From 66-474 sp039923855 (lineage in GTDB: Bacteria; Pseudomonadota; Gammaproteobacteria; Xanthomonadales; Rhodanobacteraceae), in assembly GCA_039923855.1 (NCBI GenBank), contig JBDTBW010000078.1, forward strand, positions 40,021 to 104,020: a DNA stretch of 64,000 nt, given 5' to 3'. The notes beneath the pieces are model-generated. The model did not search any database. It had not been told where the DNA came from and saw only the letters and a list, made by a program, of their open reading frames with translations. The number at the start of each line of letters is the position of its first letter. Position 1 is the first letter of the stretch. The position numbers were made by a program, and so were the translations under genes. Shown here in pieces: positions 1 through 9,703 of this stretch.

Positions 1-1396
1 GCTGGCCGACGCCCACCGGCACGCTCTGGCCATCCTTGCCGCACACGCCGACGCCTTCATCGAGTTTCAAATCGTTGCCGATCATCGTGACGCGGGTCAG
101 CACCTCGGGGCCGGAACCGATCAAGGTCGCGCCTTTCACGGGCGCGGTCACCTTGCCATCCTCGATCAGGTACGCCTCGCTGGCGGAGAACACGAACTTG
201 CCGGAAGTGATATCGACCTGACCCCCGCCGAAGTTGACCGCGTACAGCCCGCGCTTGACCGAAGCGATGATCTCGGCCGGATCGCGCATCCCCGGCAACA
301 TGTAGGTGTTGGTCATGCGCGGCATCGGCAGATGCGCGAAGGATTCGCGGCGGCCATTGCCAGTGGATGTCATGTTCATCAGCCCGGCGTTGTGCTTGTC
401 CTGCATATAGCCGCTTAGACGGCCATTTTCGATCAACGTGGTGCAATGCGTCGGCGTGCCCTCATCGTCGATCGACAACGAACCGCGCCGGCCGGGCAGC
501 GTGCCGTCGTCGACCACCGTTACTCCGTCAGCCGCAACCTGCTGGCCCATTCGGTTGGAAAACGCGGACGTCCCCTTGCGATTGAAGTCGCCTTCCAGCC
601 CGTGGCCGATCGCCTCGTGCAGCAGCACACCCGGCCAGCCCGGGCCGAGCACAACGTCCATCGTGCCGGCGGGCGCGGCTACCGCGTCGAGATTGACGAT
701 CGCCTGGCGCACCGCCTCGCGCGCCCACTCGTGCGCGCGGCCGGAATCGATCAACTCGCGATAGCCGCAACGACCGCCGCCGCCGCCATTGCCCGCTTCC
801 CGCCGTCCGTTGCTCTCCGCGATCACCTGCACGCCCACGCGCGTCAATGGGCGCACGTCCGCCGCCAGCGTGCTGTCGGCCGCGGCGATCAGGATCGTTT
901 CGTGCGACGCGGCCAAGCTGACGATCACCTGACAAATGCGCGGATCGAGGCTGCGGCAAAGCGCGTCGAGTTCGCGCAATAGCGATATCTTGGCGGGGTT
1001 GTCGAGTGCTTCGATCGGATCCTCGGCTGGATACAACGCGCGCGCGTTGCGCATCGCCAGCGGCGTGCCGACGCCGTTGCCTTCGCGCGCGATCGCACGC
1101 GCCGCGCCCGCGGCTTCCAGCAACTGCGGCAGCGCGATGTCGTCGGAGTAGGCGAAACCGGTCCTCTCGCCGGAGATCGCGCGCACACCAACGCCCTGCT
1201 CGATACTGTGGCTGCCATCGCGCACGATTCCATCCTCCAGCACCCACGACTCGCTGCGCGAATGCTGGAAATACAGGTCCGCCGCGTCGATCGACGGCCC
1301 CATTATCCGCGCGAACACGCGCTCCAGATCGTTGGCGGCCAAGCCACCGGGCGCGAGCAGACGGCGTTCGGCGAGGGCGAGCGGGGAATCCATCAT
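1..1396 (-). CDS. tldD: TldD metalloprotease subunit (3' end cut by window edge)
   Basis: TldD pairs with TldE/PmbA to form a cytosolic zinc metalloprotease that degrades unfolded peptides, for example in microcin maturation and CcdA turnover in E. coli. The frame reads from Met-Met-Asp-Ser-Pro and carries the family metal site LHEAIGHGLEGD near residue 255, followed by the conserved SAFSNRMG stretch. The last visible residues are QSVPVGVGQ, which in E. coli TldD lie close to the C-terminus, so only about 15 residues are missing. There are two adjacent ATGs (1396 and 1393) and no strong Shine-Dalgarno. It ends the leftward maf-rng-yhdP-tldD block, as in E. coli except for the chimeric gene inserted before it. 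Confidence 0.95.
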   Translation of the reverse strand, partial: MMDSPLALAERRLLAPGGLAANDLERVFARIMGPSIDAADLYFQHSRSESWVLEDGIVRDGSHSIEQGVGVRAISGERTGFAYSDDIALPQLLEAAGAARAIAREGNGVGTPLAMRNARALYPAEDPIEALDNPAKISLLRELDALCRSLDPRICQVIVSLAASHETILIAAADSTLAADVRPLTRVGVQVIAESNGRREAGNGGGGGRCGYRELIDSGRAHEWAREAVRQAIVNLDAVAAPAGTMDVVLGPGWPGVLLHEAIGHGLEGDFNRKGTSAFSNRMGQQVAADGVTVVDDGTLPGRRGSLSIDDEGTPTHCTTLIENGRLSGYMQDKHNAGLMNMTSTGNGRRESFAHLPMPRMTNTYMLPGMRDPAEIIASVKRGLYAVNFGGGQVDITSGKFVFSASEAYLIEDGKVTAPVKGATLIGSGPEVLTRVTMIGNDLKLDEGVGVCGKDGQSVPVGVGQ

Positions 1397-1469
1397 GTGT
1401 TTAAGCGGATGGCTGCGGCGCAGCCGGAACCCTCAACGTAAGGGCGAAATGGCGGGATCGCAAGCGCCA

Positions 1470-2999
1470 TCAACGAAATCGGCCATCGATTTCCCAATGC
1501 GGAATCGCCTGCGACAAGCGCGTGAACGTGCCCTGTTCGGCGATTTCCCGCGCGGCATCGAGAAATCCACGCCACGCCGCGCGCGCCAGGGCGCCGCCGA
1601 CGCTGATCCGGCGCACGCCCAGATCGGCAAGCTGCGCGGCGGTCGTGAAATCGCCGCCGATCAGCACATTGACAGACTTGGGCGCAACCGCTTTCACCAC
1701 TGCTTCGATATCGCCCAACTCACGCAAGCCCGGCGCGTACAGACAGTCTGCGCCAGCTTCCGCGTAAGCGGTCAAGCGGTGGATCGTTTCCGGCAAATCC
1801 GGGCGCCCCACCAGAAAGCCCTCGCAACGCGCGGTCAGCAATACGTCGTAGCCGGTTTCTTCGATTGCTAGCCGCGCGGCGTGGATGCGTTCCACTGCCA
1901 ATGAAAAGTCGAACAAAGGTTGCGTCTCGTTGCCACTCGAATCCTCGATCGACAAACCAGCGACACCGGTCGCCGCCGCGCGCGAGACATTCGCCGCCAC
2001 GCTTTTCGGCTCGACCGCGAAACCGCCTTCGAAGTCGGCGTTGACCGGCACGGAAACGCTGCCCGCGATCGCGCGCAGATGCGCCAGCACGTCCTCGATC
2101 GGCACCAGATTGTCGCGCTTGCCTTGCGACCACGCGAAACCGGAACTGGTGGTCGCCAGCGCCTTGAACCCGAGTTGTTCCAAAAGTTTCGCGCCTCCGA
2201 TATCCCAGGGATTCGGAATCACGAAACAACCGCTTTCGTGCAAGCGGCGGAAAGTGGCGTAGCGATCGGTGAGATGCTCAGAAGCTACGTTTCTAGCAAA
2301 CGAAATCGTCGAGTCCGGAGAAGTCTCTTTTATTCTTTGCCGCATCATTATCCGTTGCACCAAACTCGTCGGATCGGATGCAGGCGTCTTCCAGTCTGCG
2401 ATGCTTGGGTGCGTCGCGACTATGACTGCGATTTCTTCGTGATTGATGAACGCACTGCTTTTCCACCGTCGATTATTTTTTTCAACGAATTCATCAATCT
2501 TTTTGTACGCGCCTAACTTTCCGCATACCCAATCACCAGCTCGCTGACCAAAGCAGAGGATTACCTTAATTCCAAGTCGCTTGATGACACTCTGATGAAA
2601 TGGCCAACATGCTTCAGCCAACGAAAGAAACTGATCGTTAAGACCACTCTCGCGCGCGGATCGTAAAAAAACGACATTGCTTGAAGGAACGCGACGCGGG
2701 TCGATATCCAATTTATGAAGCAAATGCAAAACTCTTGGCTGTAATCCGCGGGCACCGGGTTCACTCCCCGCCCAACGCTCATCCTTATATGCCGACCAGT
2801 CAGCCAGTTCGATTTCCAAGACTTTTTTTGTGTGCCAAGCCACCGTCTCAGCGGCCTGTACTTCGGGGGAACCGCCAGGATTCAACCCCAAAATATATAA
2901 TTTTGATGGTTCCCCGAATGCACTTCTTCCAGAATAAAACACTGACCCGGACTGCGTCAGAAGTGAATCGGGTATCAGGGGAACGAAGTCTTGGATCAT
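1470..2999 (-). CDS. Chimeric protein: uracil-DNA-glycosylase-like domain fused to isocitrate lyase/PEP mutase domain
   Basis: This is one uninterrupted 509-aa frame with two unrelated parts. Residues about 1-230 resemble the uracil-DNA glycosylase superfamily: a GLNPGG motif near residue 38 and a THPS motif near residue 196, with the VPSSNVVFLRS and CWPFH stretches typical of small UDG-like proteins. Residues about 240-509 are a full-length isocitrate lyase/PEP mutase-family domain (FVIPNPWD, NADFEGGF, IEDSSG, LLTARCEGF). The first ~700 bases of the gene are visibly AT-richer than the flanks, suggesting a recently acquired 5' part. Adjacent Met codons at 2348 and 2345 could start the mutase domain separately, but I see no good ribosome site there. 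An upstream extension to 3122 would overlap yhdP, so ATG 2999 is preferred. Substrates are unknown; confidence is high for the mutase half and moderate for the UDG half. Confidence 0.75.
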   Translation of the reverse strand: MIQDFVPLIPDSLLTQSGSVFYSGRSAFGEPSKLYILGLNPGGSPEVQAAETVAWHTKKVLEIELADWSAYKDERWAGSEPGARGLQPRVLHLLHKLDIDPRRVPSSNVVFLRSARESGLNDQFLSLAEACWPFHQSVIKRLGIKVILCFGQRAGDWVCGKLGAYKKIDEFVEKNNRRWKSSAFINHEEIAVIVATHPSIADWKTPASDPTSLVQRIMMRQRIKETSPDSTISFARNVASEHLTDRYATFRRLHESGCFVIPNPWDIGGAKLLEQLGFKALATTSSGFAWSQGKRDNLVPIEDVLAHLRAIAGSVSVPVNADFEGGFAVEPKSVAANVSRAAATGVAGLSIEDSSGNETQPLFDFSLAVERIHAARLAIEETGYDVLLTARCEGFLVGRPDLPETIHRLTAYAEAGADCLYAPGLRELGDIEAVVKAVAPKSVNVLIGGDFTTAAQLADLGVRRISVGGALARAAWRGFLDAAREIAEQGTFTRLSQAIPHWEIDGRFR

Positions 3000-3025
3000 G
3001 ATTGTTCCAAAGATCAAATTGAAGA

Positions 3026-6000
3026 TTATCTGATGCCTGAGGTAGGTGGCGCGGGCGCCGATTGCACAGGCGTGGCGCGCGGTACCGTTTTCGACAATGG
3101 GGTGATCACCGGTTTCTCCCAACTGCCGCCGATGTGATAGCGCGCGCCCGCTGCGCGGTTCAAGCCGCGGCCGAGCAGGCCTTGCACCGCGAGACCCGCG
3201 GCCGCCCCGACCGGACCGCCGATCACCGCCCCCACCACCGGCAGCACGCCGCCGGCGTGCGGCGTCACCTGCACGATCTGATCGTAGTCGCGCGCGCGCA
3301 GGCCGGTGCGCCCGCGAACCTGGATCTCCGCGGCCGGGCCCTTGATGTCGAGATCGTCGGTGCGCGCGTTGCCATCGGCGAGCGCGAAGACGCCGGTTAT
3401 CGAATTGAATCCAAAACCGGATTTGAAAACGTCGCCGAAATCCAGCGTCAGCCGACGCGGCAGTTCGCGGACCGATATCAACCCGAACAGGCGTCCGACG
3501 CCCGGCTGCACTTCAGGAATCCGTCCCTTGCCGACGTTGACCTTCATGCCGCCGTCGAGGTTTGCCAGCGCGAACGCGGTGGGCGCGCCCGGCCAGGACG
3601 CCTCGATGTGGGCGCGTGCATTGTCGCCGCCGGAAATCAATCCGGCAAACCCGAATGCGCCGAGCATCCTGCCCAGATTGTCGGAAACCAGGTCGATCAC
3701 GAATTGCGAACGGCTGGATTGCGCGTTGCCGATCCAGTCGCCGTGCGAACGGATCTGCACGTCCTTCGATTGCATGTCCATCCGCGTGACGTGCATGCCA
3801 GTCGCGCTCGGCGCGCTCTCGAAATGCGTTTCGCCGAGTCTGGCGTCGCCCAAATGCAAATCGGCGATGGATAAATGCAACGGTGGCAGCGATCCCGGCG
3901 CGACGCCGGCCAGCGCGTCCGGCGCCGGCGTCACCTCGGCATTCGGCGTCTTGTCTTCTGGCCAGTACAGGCGTTGCAATTGCGCGGTGATGCCGCGTCG
4001 CGCGAGATTGCTGTCTGGCAGCGACAGCGTGCCGGCCAACAGCGCGCCGTCCAGTGTCAACGTGTGCACATCGGTGCCAGCCGTATAACGCAGCGACTGC
4101 GCACCGAGATGCTTGCCGAACACAAGCACATCGTCCGCGCTGATCTGCGCGCTGCGCAGCGGCGGCAATCCGTTGCCCGCATCCCGGCTCTGCGCGCCGG
4201 AAGAAGCCTGGTTCGAATCGCCGGTCGCGAAGTGTGCCCAGCCACCAAGATCGAATTGCCTGGCGTGGCCACTGAGCGTCATGCCGCTCGAGGGCAATGT
4301 CGCCGGTGGCGTGTCGCCGAACGCAACCGCCAGCACGGCCGATTTACGCGACGCGTCATCGGGCAGTCGGCCGCGCGTGCGCAACAGGTCGCCGAGCGCG
4401 AGATCGAGGCTGCCGCCGGTGAAAGGAAGGCCGAGCTGCAAGCTCATCGGCAATATCGTCGATGCCGGTTTGTCCAGAGGCGCGGGTAGATCCAGGGCGA
4501 TACCGCGCAAGTTCGATTGTACGGAGAGCGTTTTGGCCGCGTTGTCGGCGTTGCCGCCCTGGGCGATATTCAAGCCGATCCGGAAATTCGCGGTGCCTTG
4601 CGTGATTTTGCCAAGTGCCGCGAGGCCGGGATAATCCTGCAACAACGTCGTCGCGCTGAAACGTCCGGTCAGCGCGGCTTCCAGTTGATGCCCGGGATCC
4701 GCCGCATCGTCGCCGAAGGCGATCGACAATGCCGCTGGCGCGCCGTGCCATGCGGTTTTCAGCGCGTCGGCGCCGAACCCCTTGGCATCGAAATGCAACG
4801 GACCATCGACGCCCTGCAATTGCAGATTCCAGGCGCGCGCCGCGACATCCGCGCTGGCCAGTTGCAGATTGCCATCGACTGTGAATTGATTGGCCTGATC
4901 CAGAGGCAGCACCAACGTCATCGCGAGCTTGCCGGTTCCGCCGATGGTGAGCGGTGAGAGCGTTGACGCCGCATCGCGTCCGATCGGGCTCTTGCGCACG
5001 AGATCCAGCAACGCCGCGCCACGGCCATTGGCCTGCACCGCCAACGTCAACAATGCCGTATTGCCGAGATCGGGAATATGCGCAACCGCGTTCGTGACAT
5101 CGATGCCCAGCACGTCCGCGCGCGTTGCTTCGCCGATGATCGCGGTGTCGAGGAATTGCACGTTGGCGTCCAGTTCCTGCGCGCGCGGCCAGCCGTCGGC
5201 ATAATCGAACACGACATCGCTGACATGCGCCAGCGCGTCGAAACGCCCTTCATGGTTCTTGAAGGGCCAATCGTCCAGATCGCCACGGAGCAGCACACGG
5301 CCGGAATCGACCTTGCCGGAAACCAGCGCGCGATCGAGCCATTGCACGGTCGCCGGCGGCAGCGAGTGCGGCCAGAACAGTTTCGCCGCCGGCACCGCCG
5401 CGTGGGTCAGGTTCGCATACACATCGAGAAACGGTTTGTTCCCAGCGCCCTGCAAGATCAACTGACCGCGCGCCTGTCCGCCGAAATCCTTGGCGTCGAA
5501 ATTCAGCGCGTCGGTCGCGACGTGCCATTGCGCACCATCGCGCCATGCCATGAACGTGCCGCCCAATTTCGACAACACGAACGGCTGGCGAAACACGCCC
5601 GGAAACCGCAGCGTCGCCGCCTGACTTGGCAACTCAATCGACAAGGCTTCTTCGTCGCTGCGCAGCGTGGCATCCAGCGAGTCCACGCCGGGAACCCCGG
5701 ACGCTGGTGTCGCGCCCAGCGCGCGCAAATGCGCGACCGCCGCGTAACGGCCATCCGCGTTCCAACGCAGCGCGGCGGAATCGACCGTGCCGTGCGGCTG
5801 CGCGGCGACGATCCAGTCGACAGCCCCTGCCGGAATTTGTGGCATCAATCCCGCCAGCGGCAACAATGGCGCAAGATCGAGACCGCGCGCGGCCAGCGCA
5901 ACCCGGCGCGAATTGCCCGTGCCGCGCAGCAGCAGCAGCGCGCCGCCGGCGTCGTCGATGTCATCGCGTGGCTTGCCGTCCGCGCGATAGCGCACGCTCC

Positions 6001-6898
6001 AGCCGTCGACAAGTTTTCGCAATGCGATCACGCCGGAAATTTTCAGAAGCTGCGCATGCTGTCCACCCGGGGCGGACGCGGCGAGCTTGCCGACATCGAA
6101 ACGCGCGGCGAATGCGGCGGGATGATCACCGCGCCAGCTCCCCCACAATTCCAGATCGCCATGCCCGCTTTGCACGGCATAGCCCTGCAGGTCGAGCGCG
6201 CGCGTCATCGCCGCGAGATCCAGATCCCGCCCGGCAATGTAGATATCCGCGTTCTGGTTTTCATTATCGAAGCGGCCGATCACCGTCAGCGGCTGCGGTG
6301 CGCCGTCGCGCACCACGTTGCCGCCGAATCGCAGCGTGCCGCCGACATTGACCACGCGCAGATGCGGCGAAAACAACACGTACCGGCTTTGCGTGGTTGC
6401 GTCGTCGATGCTCACCTTGAGCACATGCAGATCAAGATCAACCGGCAGCGATTGCAGCGGCGTTTCCTGCGTTTCGTTGGGATTGCCGAGCCCCAGCACG
6501 CGCCACCCGGATGCGTTATGCACCACGCGCAACTCCAACCCGCTAACGCGCAACGTAATCCAGCGATGCGCGGGAGTGAGCCACGCGCTGAAATCGAACT
6601 TGATCGCGGCCTTCGGAAGGCTGATCGATTCGCCGCCGGCGACGGCCGGCCCCAGCGTCAGGCCGCGCACCGAGAGCAACGGTCCCGATGGCTGCCATTG
6701 TCCGCGCACGCTGTCGAAATGCACCGACCGATGCAGGCGCTCCGACAGCAGCGCGGCGAGCCGATCCGGATAATGCGCTGCCAGCGGCAACAGCAATTGC
6801 ATCAGCCCGACCGCCACCGCCGCCGCGATCAACACGGCCGCGATCAGCGCGCCCACGAAAAAACGCGCGCGGCGCAGGCGGTGGCGCCAGGGGTTCAT
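3026..6898 (-). CDS. yhdP: YhdP family AsmA-like envelope protein
   Basis: This 1290-aa protein has one N-terminal transmembrane segment (about residues 13-33) followed by a very long beta-rich AsmA/DUF3971-type periplasmic region. In E. coli, YhdP with TamB and YdbH is implicated in moving phospholipids between inner and outer membranes. The length matches the family (about 1270 aa in E. coli). A GAGGG ribosome site lies 7 bases before ATG 6898. The gene sits downstream of rng, as in E. coli. The C-terminal tail is Pro/Ala-rich and probably disordered. The chimeric UDG/mutase gene begins 26 bases after its stop. Confidence 0.93.
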   Translation of the reverse strand: MNPWRHRLRRARFFVGALIAAVLIAAAVAVGLMQLLLPLAAHYPDRLAALLSERLHRSVHFDSVRGQWQPSGPLLSVRGLTLGPAVAGGESISLPKAAIKFDFSAWLTPAHRWITLRVSGLELRVVHNASGWRVLGLGNPNETQETPLQSLPVDLDLHVLKVSIDDATTQSRYVLFSPHLRVVNVGGTLRFGGNVVRDGAPQPLTVIGRFDNENQNADIYIAGRDLDLAAMTRALDLQGYAVQSGHGDLELWGSWRGDHPAAFAARFDVGKLAASAPGGQHAQLLKISGVIALRKLVDGWSVRYRADGKPRDDIDDAGGALLLLRGTGNSRRVALAARGLDLAPLLPLAGLMPQIPAGAVDWIVAAQPHGTVDSAALRWNADGRYAAVAHLRALGATPASGVPGVDSLDATLRSDEEALSIELPSQAATLRFPGVFRQPFVLSKLGGTFMAWRDGAQWHVATDALNFDAKDFGGQARGQLILQGAGNKPFLDVYANLTHAAVPAAKLFWPHSLPPATVQWLDRALVSGKVDSGRVLLRGDLDDWPFKNHEGRFDALAHVSDVVFDYADGWPRAQELDANVQFLDTAIIGEATRADVLGIDVTNAVAHIPDLGNTALLTLAVQANGRGAALLDLVRKSPIGRDAASTLSPLTIGGTGKLAMTLVLPLDQANQFTVDGNLQLASADVAARAWNLQLQGVDGPLHFDAKGFGADALKTAWHGAPAALSIAFGDDAADPGHQLEAALTGRFSATTLLQDYPGLAALGKITQGTANFRIGLNIAQGGNADNAAKTLSVQSNLRGIALDLPAPLDKPASTILPMSLQLGLPFTGGSLDLALGDLLRTRGRLPDDASRKSAVLAVAFGDTPPATLPSSGMTLSGHARQFDLGGWAHFATGDSNQASSGAQSRDAGNGLPPLRSAQISADDVLVFGKHLGAQSLRYTAGTDVHTLTLDGALLAGTLSLPDSNLARRGITAQLQRLYWPEDKTPNAEVTPAPDALAGVAPGSLPPLHLSIADLHLGDARLGETHFESAPSATGMHVTRMDMQSKDVQIRSHGDWIGNAQSSRSQFVIDLVSDNLGRMLGAFGFAGLISGGDNARAHIEASWPGAPTAFALANLDGGMKVNVGKGRIPEVQPGVGRLFGLISVRELPRRLTLDFGDVFKSGFGFNSITGVFALADGNARTDDLDIKGPAAEIQVRGRTGLRARDYDQIVQVTPHAGGVLPVVGAVIGGPVGAAAGLAVQGLLGRGLNRAAGARYHIGGSWEKPVITPLSKTVPRATPVQSAPAPPTSGIR

Positions 6899-6949
6899 GC
6901 GTTGCCCTCACTCGTGACCGGATAAATCATCAGACATCGATCACGCAGG

Positions 6950-7385
6950 CCAAGGATGGCCGTGTTGAGCGAGCTTCCGCGCTGTACGCGATGCCGAGCA
7001 TCGAAGCCGCAAGCGGGAGCAAGGCGCGCATGTTCGAGCACAAGGGCGAGCCGGAATAACGCGCGATGCCTTGAATGGCATCGCGTGCCGGCGAGCGGGC
7101 AGTCCAAGGATGGACTGCACCGGGCTTGGACGACGAGGCTGGATGCGCAGTCGTCCAAGTGCGAGTTCGCGCCGGCCCGCTTGGCGCGAGAAGCGCAAGG
7201 GTGAGCCGGGGCTTTCGCGAGTTGCCTGCGGCATCTCGCGCCGGCGAACGCACGCACAGGGAAATGCGGGCCGGGAAGCGCTTCAGGACGACTGCTTGTC
7301 GTGCGTTTCGTTGACAACACGATGTTGCCGAGACCATCGCGTCCAGCGCAATGGTTTTGGCTACTTTTGCCGAAACAAAAGTAGC
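6950..7385. repeat. Composite dispersed repeat, copy A (rng-yhdP intergenic region)
   Basis: The 632-base gap between yhdP and rng has no convincing gene. It is a mosaic of hairpins: CGCGATGCC-ttgaat-GGCATCGCG at 7062-7085, GCAGTCCA/TGGACTGC near 7100, and GCTACTTTTG/CAAAAGTAGC near 7360-7385. Read on the minus strand, the blocks CTACTTTTG, CGCCGGCGCGAACTC, TCGAACATGCGCGCCTTGCTC and GGCCATCC-TGGCCTGCGT occur in this order. The same order of blocks appears on the plus strand at 34641-34890, so this is one copy of a longer repeat family. Confidence 0.7.
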
Positions 7386-7440
7386 CCGCTCGCGGCAGCG
7401 AGCGGAATCAAAGCAATCTTGCGGCGCGCTTCGCACGCGA

Positions 7441-7490
7441 CCCCTCATCCGGCGCTTCGCGCCCCCTTCTCCCTCAAGGGGGGAAGGGAA
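7441..7490. repeat. REP-like intergenic module
   Basis: A CCCCTCATCCGGCGCTTCGC module is followed by a CCCTTCTCCCTC...GGGGGAAGGG stem, just beyond the 3' end of rng. The same module recurs at about 17.63, 26.73, 30.67 and 35.64 kb, usually between genes. Confidence 0.7.
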
Positions 7491-7530
7491 AAAATGGATC
7501 CCGACATTCGCCCGAAAAAAGAAACGAGAG

Positions 7531-9027
7531 TTAGAGCAATACCACATCGAACTGCTCCTGCGCGTATTGCTCCTCGGGTTGAAAGCGGATGGTCTTGCCG
7601 ATGAAACCTTCCAGCTCCGCGACCGCGGCGGAATCCTCTTCCAGAATGCGCGTCACCACACGCGGACAAGCCAGCACCAGCAGTTTCTCCGCCTCGAACT
7701 GGCGCACTGCCCGGGTGATCTCGCGGAAAATTTCGTAACTCACCGTCTCCACGGTTTTGATCTTGCCGCGCCCGGCGCAGGCCGGACACGGTTCGCACAA
7801 CTGGCGTTCCAGACTTTCGGTGGTGCGCTTGCGGGTCATCTCGACCAGGCCGAGCGGCGACATCTCGTACACCGTCGTGCGGGCGTGGTCACGGGACAGG
7901 GATTTTTCCAACATCCGCAAAACCTGGCGGCGGTGCTCGGAATCGAGCATGTCGATGAAGTCGATGATGATGATGCCGCCCAGATTGCGCAGCCGCAGTT
8001 GCCGCGCCGCGGCTTGCGCTGCTTCCAGATTGGTGCGGAACACGGTTTCCTCGAGATTGCGTGTGCCCAGATAGGCGCCGGTGTTGACGTCGATGGTGGT
8101 CATCGCTTCGGTCTGGTCGATCACCAGATGGCCACCGGATTTCAGCGGCACTTCCTTGCGCAACGCTTTCTGTATTTCGTCCTCGACGCCATACAGGTCG
8201 AAGATCGGTCGCTCGCCGGGATAGTGTTCGATGCGTTCAGCCAGATGCGGCATGAAACGCCGCGCGAAATCCAGCGTGTGCTGATATGTTTCGCGCGAAT
8301 CCACACGCACCTTTTCGATGTCGTCGTGCATCAGATCGCGCAACACGCGCAGCGGCAACGGCGGCTCCTCGTAAACGCGCTCGCCGGGTTCCGCGCGTGC
8401 AATGTTCTCCTGCACTGCCTGCCAGACCTTGCCGACGTAGGCGATATCCTCGGCCAGCGCGGCTTCATCGCCACCCTCGGCATTGGTGCGCGCGATATAG
8501 CCGTGCTCGTCGCCGGCCGACAATCGCGCCAGCATGTCTTTCAGCCGAGTGCGTTCGATTTCGTCCTCGATTCGCACCGATACACCGTGCATGCGCGTGT
8601 TCGGCAGCAGCACCAGATAGCGCGAGGGAATCGACAAATGCGCGGACAACCGCGCGCCCTTGCCGCCGATCGGGTCCTTGATGACCTGCACGATCACGCG
8701 CTGGCCTTCCTGCACCAGTTCGTTGATCGGCGGCGGCGGCGCGTGGCCATTGCCATTGCCGTTGGCCGCGTCGGCTTCGTCGGCCACCAGCGCCGGCGGC
8801 GCGCGCACGATATCCGACGCATGCAGAAACGCCGCGCGATTCAAACCGATCTCGACGAACGCGGCCTGCATCCCCGGCATCACCCGCTGCACACGCCCGC
8901 AATAAATGTTGCCGACATAGCCGCGCCGGCCGGCGCGCTCGACGTGCGCCTCCTGCAACATGCCGTTCTCGACCACGCCCACGCGGGTCTCGCGCGGGGT
9001 GATGTTGATCAGGATTTCCTCGCTCAT
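7531..9027 (-). CDS. rng: Ribonuclease G
   Basis: RNase G is a cytosolic endoribonuclease of the RNase E/G family that matures the 5' end of 16S rRNA and some mRNAs. The 498-aa frame begins MSEEILINITPRETRVGVVE, typical of the family, and contains an S1-like domain with a Pro/Gly/Asn-rich insertion (about residues 85-100), the metal-binding core IIIIDFIDML, and a C-terminal CEPCPACAGRG zinc-link motif. Length fits E. coli RNase G (489 aa). It follows maf in the leftward housekeeping block. Confidence 0.96.
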   Translation of the reverse strand: MSEEILINITPRETRVGVVENGMLQEAHVERAGRRGYVGNIYCGRVQRVMPGMQAAFVEIGLNRAAFLHASDIVRAPPALVADEADAANGNGNGHAPPPPINELVQEGQRVIVQVIKDPIGGKGARLSAHLSIPSRYLVLLPNTRMHGVSVRIEDEIERTRLKDMLARLSAGDEHGYIARTNAEGGDEAALAEDIAYVGKVWQAVQENIARAEPGERVYEEPPLPLRVLRDLMHDDIEKVRVDSRETYQHTLDFARRFMPHLAERIEHYPGERPIFDLYGVEDEIQKALRKEVPLKSGGHLVIDQTEAMTTIDVNTGAYLGTRNLEETVFRTNLEAAQAAARQLRLRNLGGIIIIDFIDMLDSEHRRQVLRMLEKSLSRDHARTTVYEMSPLGLVEMTRKRTTESLERQLCEPCPACAGRGKIKTVETVSYEIFREITRAVRQFEAEKLLVLACPRVVTRILEEDSAAVAELEGFIGKTIRFQPEEQYAQEQFDVVLL

Positions 9028-9118
9028 TGCGGGCGGCTCATGGCAGCGTTCCCTGTCGCGTGAGGAAGCGTTATAGCCCGCCGGCCGCCGGCCTGTCGAT
9101 GCTCATCGCTGGAATCAT

Positions 9119-9703
9119 TCAGGCGTGCGCTCGAATGGCGACGCCGAAGGCCCGCAGCAATCGCGTGGTTTCGTGCAGCGGAAGGCCCATCACGCCGGAG
9201 TAGCTGCCGGACAGATACGCGATAAATGCCGCGGCATGACCCTGGATCGCGTAGCCGCCGGCTTTGCCGTGCGGCTCACCAGTGGCGACATAGGCATCGA
9301 TTGCGGTGTCGGACAACGGTGCAAATGTAACTTCAGAAATATTGGTCACGTGTTGCTCGCGCCGCGCATCCATGCACCACACCGCCGTGATCACGCGATG
9401 CGTACGCCCGGACAGCGCGCGCAGCATGGCCGCGGCGTCCGCATCATCGCGGGGTTTGCCGAACACGCGATCGTCCAGCACCACTTCGGTGTCGGCGCCC
9501 AGCACGATGGCTCGCGGATCGCGTTCGATCGCACATGCCAATCCCGCCACGGCCTTGTCGCGCGCGACGCGTTCGACATAAGCCTGCGCCGGCTCATCGA
9601 CCGCGCGTATTTCAGCGACATCGATTTGCAGCACCTCGAACGCCACGCCCAGTTGCGCGAGCAATTCGCGACGGCGCGGCGATTGGGAGGCGAGGTAGAG
9701 CAT
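9119..9703 (-). CDS. maf: Maf/YhdE nucleotide pyrophosphatase (dTTP/UTP type)
   Basis: Maf-family house-cleaning enzymes hydrolyse non-canonical or pyrimidine NTPs to monophosphates. The 194-aa protein starts MLYLASQSPRRRELLAQLG, the substrate-binding loop typical of YhdE-type Maf proteins, and keeps the GADTEVV and GKPRDDADA motifs. An upstream in-frame extension exists, but ATG 9703 is supported by alignment and by a TAATG junction in which the rlmH stop and this start share one base, indicating translational coupling. Confidence 0.93.
   Translation of the reverse strand: MLYLASQSPRRRELLAQLGVAFEVLQIDVAEIRAVDEPAQAYVERVARDKAVAGLACAIERDPRAIVLGADTEVVLDDRVFGKPRDDADAAAMLRALSGRTHRVITAVWCMDARREQHVTNISEVTFAPLSDTAIDAYVATGEPHGKAGGYAIQGHAAAFIAYLSGSYSGVMGLPLHETTRLLRAFGVAIRAHA

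Noticed and set aside
5078..6925. Long open frame antisense to yhdP
   Set aside because: Arg/Gln/His-rich sequence with no family features; it mirrors the codon pattern of the real gene in GC-rich DNA.
6930..7547. Possible gene in the yhdP-rng gap
   Set aside because: The open frames pass straight through hairpins and repeat blocks that recur at 34.6 kb; no ribosome site or conserved protein.
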